DNA of 64,000 bases from Armatimonas rosea (GTDB taxonomy: Bacteria > Armatimonadota > Armatimonadia > Armatimonadales > Armatimonadaceae). Position 1 is the first letter of the stretch; each line of letters starts with the position of its first letter. The stretch covers positions 434,001 to 498,000 of the forward strand of contig NZ_JACHGW010000003.1 of assembly GCF_014202505.1 (NCBI RefSeq). Direction: 5' to 3'. The notes beneath the pieces are model-generated. The model made no database searches. It saw nothing but the letters and a program-made list of their open reading frames with translations, and was not told the DNA's origin. Below are positions 58,841 to 64,000 of this stretch, piece by piece. The position numbers were made by a program, and so were the translations under genes.

Positions 58841-59560
58841 CTACTCTTTTCGGCGGCGGCGGTGGGCAAGCAGCAGGCCACCCAGTGCGAGCAGACCGAC
58901 GGTGCCCGGCTCGGGGGCGTTGGTGAGGGTGACACGTGAGGTGCGAAAGGCTCCACGGGCGGAGGTGGTGTTGTCGCCGAAGAAGAGGAAGTTAGTGGTG
59001 TTGTAGGCAAGCAGGCCCGACGACGAGTAGTTGCGGAGGGCACCGGAGACGACGGAGGTGCCGTTGGCGAGGAGCTGGTAGTTGCTGCCGCTGATCTGCA
59101 AGCTGTAGTTCGTCAGGGCGGCGGTGGTATCGAAGAACCCTTCTTCGGCCTTGGTGAAGCTCGGCCCGGACTGTGCCCAGATGCGGTCTGACCAGAAGCC
59201 CAGCTCGATTCCCATGAGGTCGCTGGTGATCGCAATCACGGAGACACCGGAGCGGTTGGGGCCATTTACCCCATCGTGGGTCTCGCTATCCACCTTGAGG
59301 GTGAAGCCCAACGAGAAGCCTTGCGTGCGGTTGAGGGTCTGGTCAAAGCGGGAGAACCCTGCTTGGGTGCTATTGTCGGGGAGGGTGGTATTGAGGACGG
59401 TCGCGCCCCCGGCGAAGGTCTCAAAACCGGGAGGGAAGACAAGCCAGCCGCCGTATTGGCTAACTCTTTGCCCCCCTGCGCCATCGTAGAGCGTGGTCTG
59501 AGCGACAGCGGGGGCGCTGAGGGCAAGAAGGGGAACGGAGAGAGCAAGTAAGCGTTTCAT
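58841..59560 (-). CDS. PEP-CTERM sorting domain protein
   Basis: A 239-residue exported protein. A signal peptide (about 1-20, LALSVPLLALSAPAVA then QTT) leads to a beta-sandwich-like domain (about 25-205) resembling lectin/glucanase folds in its strand pattern. The C-terminus is APEPGTVGLLALGGLLLAHRRRRKE, a full PEP-CTERM tail. It would be anchored, cut by exosortase and released or attached to surface polymer; exosortase is not in the window. It is the last gene of its operon; its start overlaps the preceding stop (ATGA) and a terminator follows. Confidence 0.85.
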   Translation of the reverse strand: MKRLLALSVPLLALSAPAVAQTTLYDGAGGQRVSQYGGWLVFPPGFETFAGGATVLNTTLPDNSTQAGFSRFDQTLNRTQGFSLGFTLKVDSETHDGVNGPNRSGVSVIAITSDLMGIELGFWSDRIWAQSGPSFTKAEEGFFDTTAALTNYSLQISGSNYQLLANGTSVVSGALRNYSSSGLLAYNTTNFLFFGDNTTSARGAFRTSRVTLTNAPEPGTVGLLALGGLLLAHRRRRKE

Positions 59561-60273
59561 AGGTTTCCTTTGAGGTGGGATTCGAAGTCTTGCCGTGCCT
59601 CTTCGGAGAGGGCCTCGGCGCAGAACCAGGTATCGTCCATGGTCGCCGCGAGGATGCTGTCGGTGAACCAGAAGCGGAGCTCTTGGGGATGGACCAGCGG
59701 CTCGTCGGCGACCGGGCTGAAGAGGCGCGCGGCATCGGCGAGTGGGGTGGGCGTGTCAAGCTCCAGCGGATGATCGGCGCTGGTCACCAGCTCAAAGGCC
59801 AGCGCTTGGGCGGCGAAGTCGCTGAAGTAGGCCGTGGACGGCAGGAGCAAGTACTCGCTTCCCAGGACGCCATCGGCATCCTCGATATAGACCGGCGGGT
59901 TGGCCAGGTGGCTATCGGATTCCAGGACCACCCAGCTGTAGAGGTACTGGTTCTCATCGTAGAGGATCAGCCGGCGCGGGTAGTCCGCCTCCTCGCCCGC
60001 GAGCCCCTCCCCCTCAAGGTCGTCCCAGAGCGAGCACCACTCCAGCTGTGTGTAGGGAGTCAGGTGGAGCTGTGAGCCGGGGTGGTAGAGACGCTCGCAC
60101 TTGCCAACAGCACCGTACCAAGCCCGCACGAGAGCGGGTAGGGGCCGGCCTAGCTCCTGGTTGAGGGCATCGAGCTCCATGGCGCTCAGGCCTTCCTCCG
60201 GAGTGAGGGGGGCACCAAGCCAGGGCTCGACAAGGGAGAAGGCAGTCTTCCAGCTAGGGGGGAGTGTGTTCAT
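59557..60273 (-). CDS. SMI1/KNR4-like (SUKH) domain protein
   Basis: A 238-residue acidic soluble protein. The SUKH pattern appears early: a helix with AMELDALNQELGRPLPALVR then AWYGAVGKCERLYHPGS, followed by the strand/turn RLILYDENQYLYSWVV and later the DxE-rich EDADGVLGSEYLLLPS. SUKH proteins are often immunity proteins to contact-dependent toxins but also occur as general binding modules. Here it sits between a DD-carboxypeptidase and a PEP-CTERM protein with four-base overlaps on both sides, which is unlike a toxin locus. The start at 60273 lies in the DacA stop overlap; a longer frame is not supported. Confidence 0.65.
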   Translation of the reverse strand: MNTLPPSWKTAFSLVEPWLGAPLTPEEGLSAMELDALNQELGRPLPALVRAWYGAVGKCERLYHPGSQLHLTPYTQLEWCSLWDDLEGEGLAGEEADYPRRLILYDENQYLYSWVVLESDSHLANPPVYIEDADGVLGSEYLLLPSTAYFSDFAAQALAFELVTSADHPLELDTPTPLADAARLFSPVADEPLVHPQELRFWFTDSILAATMDDTWFCAEALSEEARQDFESHLKGNL

Positions 60274-61655
60274 TGTGGTTGGGTCGTGTTGCGCGGGAGC
60301 GGAGGCTCGTCGGTGAGGGGCGGGGCGATGGCGCGGCGACGGCGGCGGCGTGCGCGGCGTGCCCGCTCCTGGGCGAGCTGGCGCTGGCGCAGGAGGAGAA
60401 GCAGACCGCCCCCGCCGCCAAGCAGGCCAACCCAGAGCCAGGGGCTTCGCCCGGTTGCCTGCACCACGGAGCGCTTGACGGCGCGGGTCGCCGTGAGAGG
60501 GACTTGGGTGACAGGCTTGCCGTCGCGCAGGACCGTGAGGCTCGCGACCGCCTGGCCTTGTGCGATGGGGGCGGTGTTGGTCGTGGGGGTGACCCGTGTC
60601 TCGATCGTGCTGGGACGCAGGCGGTCCTGAGTGATGTGGAGCGTCTCTGCGACTGTCGCCGCGACCCGCCCCTCCGCCCCGAGGCGTGTCGGGACCCAGG
60701 CCGTGCGCTGGCCACTCACTGCAACCGTCTTGGCGGAGAAGCGCGCAAAGCCCCACTCGATCAAGGGAACCGTGTCCCCGACCGCGTTGCTGGGGGCCGC
60801 CAGAATGACCGCGAGGAGCCGCCTGCCGTTGCGGGTGGCGGAGCCCACAAAGCAGTGGCGGGCGGCGTTGGTGAAGCCCGTCTTAACCCCATCGGCGCCG
60901 GGGACCACATCGTAGAAGCTCTTCTTTGCCTTCGAGGCCACGACCAGGTCCTTAAAGTTGATCGAGCGGCTGATTGTCCGCTTGGGAGTCCCGACAGCAT
61001 CGGCGAAGCGCGGGTTCTGGAGCGCGGCCCGTGCGATCAGGGCGAGGTCGCGTGCGGTGGTGTAGTGGTTGGGGTTGTGCAGGCCATGCGGGTTGACAAA
61101 GTGGCTATTGGTCGCTCCGAGCTCTGCGGCCCGCGTGTTCATCTTCTCCGCAAAGGCTGGCACCGAGCCCGCGACATGCTCCGCGATCACCACTCCCCCG
61201 TCGTTGGCGGAGCGCAGGAGAAAGCCATAGAGGAGCTGCTCGGCACGGAAACGCTCACCGGGCTTGATGCTGAGGCTACTGGGCTCGATATTCACCACGG
61301 TTGGATCGGTGCAGGTGACAATGTCATCGGGCTTGGTGTTCTCCGCAAAGAGTAGCCCCGTGAGGATCTTGGTTGTGGAGGCGGGGTAGCGCTTGATATC
61401 CGCCCCGGACTCGTAGAGCACCTCGCCCGTGTCGTACTCCATGAGCAGGACACTGGGAGCCGAGAGCACCGGGGCCTTGCCTAGGTCGGCTTTGTAGAAG
61501 TAGCCGGGGAGCTTCCCCGCCTTGACCAGCGCGATGTGCTCCGCCTCGGTCTTGAAGGCGAGAGAGGGCTTGGCCCCCTGCTTGCGTCCCGGGCGGGCTT
61601 GGGCCGGCGCAAGTGCCAGCAGGAGCACGGTAAGAGCGAGGAGCCAGTGCCTCAT
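60270..61655 (-). CDS. D-alanyl-D-alanine carboxypeptidase (peptidase S11)
   Basis: A 461-residue penicillin-binding protein of the DacA/DacF type, removing terminal D-Ala from peptidoglycan. Signal peptide is at about 1-20. The active-site motifs are SxxK (S93-TTK, K96), SxN (S149-A-N151) and KTG (258-260). The C-terminal beta domain is followed by one membrane anchor (about 397-416) and a very basic tail rich in Arg, where many DacA proteins have only an amphipathic helix. The ATG overlaps the scpB stop. scpA-scpB-dac order resembles Firmicutes. Confidence 0.9.
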   Translation of the reverse strand: MRHWLLALTVLLLALAPAQARPGRKQGAKPSLAFKTEAEHIALVKAGKLPGYFYKADLGKAPVLSAPSVLLMEYDTGEVLYESGADIKRYPASTTKILTGLLFAENTKPDDIVTCTDPTVVNIEPSSLSIKPGERFRAEQLLYGFLLRSANDGGVVIAEHVAGSVPAFAEKMNTRAAELGATNSHFVNPHGLHNPNHYTTARDLALIARAALQNPRFADAVGTPKRTISRSINFKDLVVASKAKKSFYDVVPGADGVKTGFTNAARHCFVGSATRNGRRLLAVILAAPSNAVGDTVPLIEWGFARFSAKTVAVSGQRTAWVPTRLGAEGRVAATVAETLHITQDRLRPSTIETRVTPTTNTAPIAQGQAVASLTVLRDGKPVTQVPLTATRAVKRSVVQATGRSPWLWVGLLGGGGGLLLLLRQRQLAQERARRARRRRRRAIAPPLTDEPPLPRNTTQPQ

Positions 61656-62215
61656 AGCGCGCTCGCAGCCTCCAGAGAGAGGTGGGCTGCCTCTTGCTCG
61701 GATGCCGTCGGGGCATCGTCGGGGAGGGCCGGGAGCTCGTCGAGGCTGGTCAGGCCGAAGTAGTGTAAGAACGCATTGGTTGTCGCGTAGAGGATCGGGC
61801 GGCCGGGGGTCTGCTTGCGGCCCGCCTCACAGATCAGCTCGCGCTCCTGGAGGGTCTTGAGGACACCGTCGCAGGAGACCCCACGAATCGCCTCGACCTC
61901 GGCCTGGGTGGCGGGCTGGCGGTAGGCCACAATGGTCAGCGTCTCCAGCGCGGGCTTGGAGAGCCGGTTGGCGTGGGGAGCGAGGAGCTTGCCGATCGTC
62001 TCGCCGTACTCCGGGCGGGTGGCGAGCTGGAAGCCGCTGTCGAGCTCGATGATCCGCAGTCCGGAGTCTTGGTCACGGTAGCGCTGGCGCAGCTCTTCTA
62101 GAGCGTCGCGCACCGCGTCCTCGTCCCACTCCGTGGCCTTCACCAAGTCCTTGAGGCTCAACGGCTCACCGGAGACAAAGAGCAGGGCCTCCACCATTCC
62201 TAAAAGGCTACGCAT
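61652..62215 (-). CDS. scpB: Segregation and condensation protein B
   Basis: A 187-residue protein with two winged-helix units typical of ScpB: LLGMVEALLFVSGEPLSLKD at the start, then LETLTIVAYRQPATQAEVEAIRGV (about 93-116) and LLQ/TPGRPILYATTNAFLHYFGL (about 137-158). It dimerises and binds the SMC-ScpA complex for chromosome condensation. It overlaps scpA by eight bases and the DD-carboxypeptidase by four. The C-terminal tail is acidic. Confidence 0.92.
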   Translation of the reverse strand: MRSLLGMVEALLFVSGEPLSLKDLVKATEWDEDAVRDALEELRQRYRDQDSGLRIIELDSGFQLATRPEYGETIGKLLAPHANRLSKPALETLTIVAYRQPATQAEVEAIRGVSCDGVLKTLQERELICEAGRKQTPGRPILYATTNAFLHYFGLTSLDELPALPDDAPTASEQEAAHLSLEAASAL

Positions 62216-63035
62216 CCTCGTCGGTCTCCTCGTCGCTATCGGGATCTACCATCGCGCTGTGGGGGGCGTCACGCTCGCTATCGGGCACAAAGATAAGACG
62301 GATCGGGCCGCAGAACTCGTCTTGCTGGACATCGATGGCGTTTTGCTTGAGGAGCTCCAGCAGTGCCAGAAACAGCAGGATGATCTCCAGGACCTCAAAG
62401 GGTGGGACGGGCAGTAGCTCCACGAGGTCCAAGCCCTCGGCACCGGCGCGCTCCACCTGGCCCAGCACCAGGCGCATCGTCATGCGGAGCGTGATCTTCT
62501 GGCGGCGCACACTGGTGATCGAGCGCTCGCCCGCGCCCACATCGGCGAGGATACGCTCCAGAGCGCGCAGCAAGGCATCGGCGGGGAGCTCACCAAACTT
62601 GGGAGGCAGGGCGTACTCGTTGGAGTAGGGCAGCGGCTCGCGGAAGAACGAGCGGTGGATCTCTCCCTCGCGCTGAAGAAGTGTCTCGGCGATCGCTTGG
62701 TACTGGCTGTACTCCAAGAGCCGCCGTACCAGCTCGGCGCGTGGGTCCTCGCCGACACCCGCTTCGTCTTCGAGCTCGTCTTTGGGGGGAGCGGGCAGGA
62801 GCAAGCGGGACTTGATCTCCAGCAGGGTCGCGGCCATCACCAGAAACTCCCCTGCTACGCCCAGGTCCAGGTTCTCCATGGCGTTGAGGTGGACTAGATA
62901 CTGGTCGCAAAGCTCGGTGATAGGCAGGTCAAAGATATCCATACGACCGTGCCGCACCAGGTGGAGCAAGAGATCGAGTGGACCGTCGAAGTCGTGGATA
63001 TGGACCGTGGGAGGCGGCGCAAGGGCGACCGGCAT
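62208..63035 (-). CDS. scpA: Segregation and condensation protein A (kleisin)
   Basis: A 275-residue kleisin. The N-terminus HIHDFDGPLDLLLHLVRHGR matches the ScpA family signature, with an acidic middle and a C-terminal winged helix (LVELLPVPPFEVLEIILLFL). It bridges the SMC heads. The last 25 residues are very acidic (DSERDAPHS to DEETDEDA). ATG 63035 was chosen at the conserved N-terminus. There is no Shine-Dalgarno; a promoter TTGCGA-17-TACAAT stands 8 bases upstream, so the message appears leaderless. Confidence 0.92.
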   Translation of the reverse strand: MPVALAPPPTVHIHDFDGPLDLLLHLVRHGRMDIFDLPITELCDQYLVHLNAMENLDLGVAGEFLVMAATLLEIKSRLLLPAPPKDELEDEAGVGEDPRAELVRRLLEYSQYQAIAETLLQREGEIHRSFFREPLPYSNEYALPPKFGELPADALLRALERILADVGAGERSITSVRRQKITLRMTMRLVLGQVERAGAEGLDLVELLPVPPFEVLEIILLFLALLELLKQNAIDVQQDEFCGPIRLIFVPDSERDAPHSAMVDPDSDEETDEDA

Positions 63036-63043
63036 AGTAAAGG

Positions 63044-63072
63044 ATTGTACCCAGTGCGACGCCCTGTCGCAA
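63044..63072 (-). promoter_or_regulatory. Promoter for the scpA operon, leaderless geometry
   Basis: On the minus strand TTGCGA (63067-63072) and TACAAT (63044-63049, preceded by TGGG) are 17 bases apart. The -10 ends 8 bases before the scpA ATG, so the transcript should start one or two bases from the start codon. Confidence 0.55.
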
Positions 63073-63098
63073 CGCACGAGGCACGGTGACTTTTGCGG

Positions 63099-63818
63099 CT
63101 ACAACTGGTCGGTGCGGAGGCGATAGCCGACACCTGGGACGGTGAGTAAGTAGCGGTCGCCGGTGATATTGGGCTCCAGCTTGCGCCGGAGGTGGGAGAC
63201 ATGGACATGAACCACGTGCACTTCATCGTAGTTCTCTCCCCAGACAGCGCGGAGCAGGTGGGAGTAGGGCAGGACATGGTCGACATGCAGCACTAGCTCG
63301 CGCAGGAGATCGAACTCAATCTTGGTGAGCTTGATCTCCTCACCGGAGCGCTTGACCTCGCGGCGCAGTAGGTCGATCACAAACGGGCCGATGGTGATGG
63401 CTTGTGCGCGGGGCGGGGCGCTTGCTTGGGCGCGGCGCAGGACCGCGCGCATGCGTGCAACCAGCTCCGCGGTGTGAAAGGGCTTGGTGAGGTAGTCGTC
63501 GGCTCCTAGCTCGAGCGCGGTCACTTTAATCCGCGGCGTGTCTGCCGCGGTCACCAGGATAATGGGGATACTCGACCACTGGCGAACCTGCCGGCAGACC
63601 TCCAGGCCATCTAGCTCCTCGATCCCAATATCAAGGAGCACCAGGTCGGGGGGATGCTGTGCGATTCGCTCCAAGGCGAGCCGGCCGCTGCGGACAACCT
63701 CGATCTCCCAGCCCCGCGCCGAGAGCTGGGACTGGAGGAGCTTCTGTATCGTGAGATCGTCCTCGACAAGAAGGACACGCTCTCCTTCTTGGAGGGGGAG
63801 GGTGAGGAGTGTTTCCAT
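63099..63818 (-). CDS. OmpR/PhoB-family response regulator (KdpE-like)
   Basis: A 239-residue two-component regulator. The receiver domain (about 14-126) has the acidic pair E19/D20, phosphoacceptor D63 (LVLLDIGIEELDG), T90 (ILVTAAD) and K112 (LTKPFH). The winged-helix DNA-binding domain (about 140-236) has LTKIEFDLLRELVLHVDHVL and VHVSHLRRKLEPN, ending VPGVGYRLRTD. Domain details resemble KdpE. It follows the kinase gene by 5 bases on the minus strand, and is separated from scpA by 63 bases with the scpA promoter between. Confidence 0.88.
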   Translation of the reverse strand: METLLTLPLQEGERVLLVEDDLTIQKLLQSQLSARGWEIEVVRSGRLALERIAQHPPDLVLLDIGIEELDGLEVCRQVRQWSSIPIILVTAADTPRIKVTALELGADDYLTKPFHTAELVARMRAVLRRAQASAPPRAQAITIGPFVIDLLRREVKRSGEEIKLTKIEFDLLRELVLHVDHVLPYSHLLRAVWGENYDEVHVVHVHVSHLRRKLEPNITGDRYLLTVPGVGYRLRTDQL

Positions 63819-63823
63819 CTCGC

Positions 63824-64000
63824 CTAGACGCTCTCTCTCTCAGGGGCGGGCTCAGACGCGCTCAGGAGCGTACAGTGTGGTAGCGTCACAGTCACAGTCA
63901 CTCCTCCGAAGGGCTCGTTTTGCGCGGATATCTGCCCCCCATGTCCCTCGACAAGAGTCCGGCAGATCGCGAGGCCGAGTCCGGTCCCCGCGGACATACT
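63824..64000 (-). CDS. Sensor histidine kinase, C-terminal end (partial)
   Basis: The frame enters at the right edge and stops at 63824. It encodes 58 residues with the ATP-lid G2 box SAGTGLGLAICRTLVEGHGG and the closing strand GGVTVTVTLP of the HATPase_c domain, then a short acidic tail. It pairs with the downstream response regulator. The sensor part is outside the window, so the signal is unknown. Confidence 0.85.
   Translation of the reverse strand, partial: SMSAGTGLGLAICRTLVEGHGGQISAQNEPFGGVTVTVTLPHCTLLSASEPAPERESV

Noticed and set aside
60274-60756. Extended N-terminus of the Smi1-like protein
   Set aside because: This part overlaps the DD-carboxypeptidase gene in another frame and is Arg/Pro-rich; the four-base overlap start at 60273 fits the operon pattern.

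Overview
The window is GC-rich, gene-dense bacterial chromosome. Two proteins with PEP-CTERM type C-termini, a large secreted met-zincin protease, an alpha-2-macroglobulin, a Gfo/Idh/MocA oxidoreductase, cdaA-cdaR-glmM and a free-standing C-terminal half of CarB occur together. This mix would fit Armatimonadota or a nearby Terrabacteria-like lineage. That placement is inference; nothing in the window (no rRNA, no lineage marker) proves it. There is no CRISPR array, no complete IS and no prophage.

Layout. 1-9625: exopolysaccharide operon (end of an outer-membrane export protein, Wzz/GumC-like co-polymerase, CpsD-like ATPase, BcsA-like processive GT2, a 45-aa membrane peptide, a membrane-anchored GH44 glucanase, Wzy-like polymerase, Wzx-like flippase). 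9644-9798: a palindromic dispersed repeat. 9868-14314: second part of the cluster (three left-handed beta-helix acyltransferases, GT4, GT2, and a transposase-type helix-turn-helix protein), nearly all joined by 4-base stop/start overlaps. 14318-23113 (minus): one operon of a polytopic membrane protein, an alpha-2-macroglobulin, two small proteins and two ABC-2 permeases without an ATPase. 23172-28557: orphan DUF5615 PIN-like protein, J-domain membrane protein and a TPR/alpha-solenoid cluster. 28606-33904: PEP-CTERM protein, SARP/BTAD-type ATPase regulator, Gfo/Idh/MocA oxidoreductase. 33894-39177: an unknown protein diverging from cdaA-cdaR-glmM and a tyrosine recombinase, with copies of the repeat at both the divergent promoter and the recombinase start. 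39217-44653: zinc-ribbon-like protein, thiol peroxidase, split CarB, methyltransferase, phosphomannomutase/phosphoglucomutase, tRNA-Leu(GAG). 44776-53864: metalloprotease, YfhO-like protein, STAS protein, and a Liv-type transporter (binding protein plus two permeases, no ATPases). 53861-58615: NYN/OST-HTH protein, DUF697 protein, TPR protein and a convergent WGR-PARP ADP-ribosyltransferase. 58841-64000 (minus): histidine kinase end, PhoB/KdpE-type regulator, scpA-scpB-DD-carboxypeptidase-Smi1-like-PEP-CTERM operon.

How the genes work together. Much of the window serves the cell envelope: polymer synthesis, export and trimming (1-14314), sugar-phosphate supply (glmM, the manB-type mutase), c-di-AMP signalling placed beside GlmM, peptidoglycan trimming (DD-carboxypeptidase) and surface or secreted proteins (A2M, metalloprotease, PEP-CTERM).

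The most noteworthy signals are the fold-back repeat family with compensatory stem changes, a recurrent GGTAnnnT -10-like motif (sometimes a few bases from the start codon of genes lacking a Shine-Dalgarno), the split CarB, the bacterial PARP with intact H-Y-E triad, the GH44 enzyme standing where BcsZ stands in cellulose operons, and the ATPase-less ABC-2/A2M operon.
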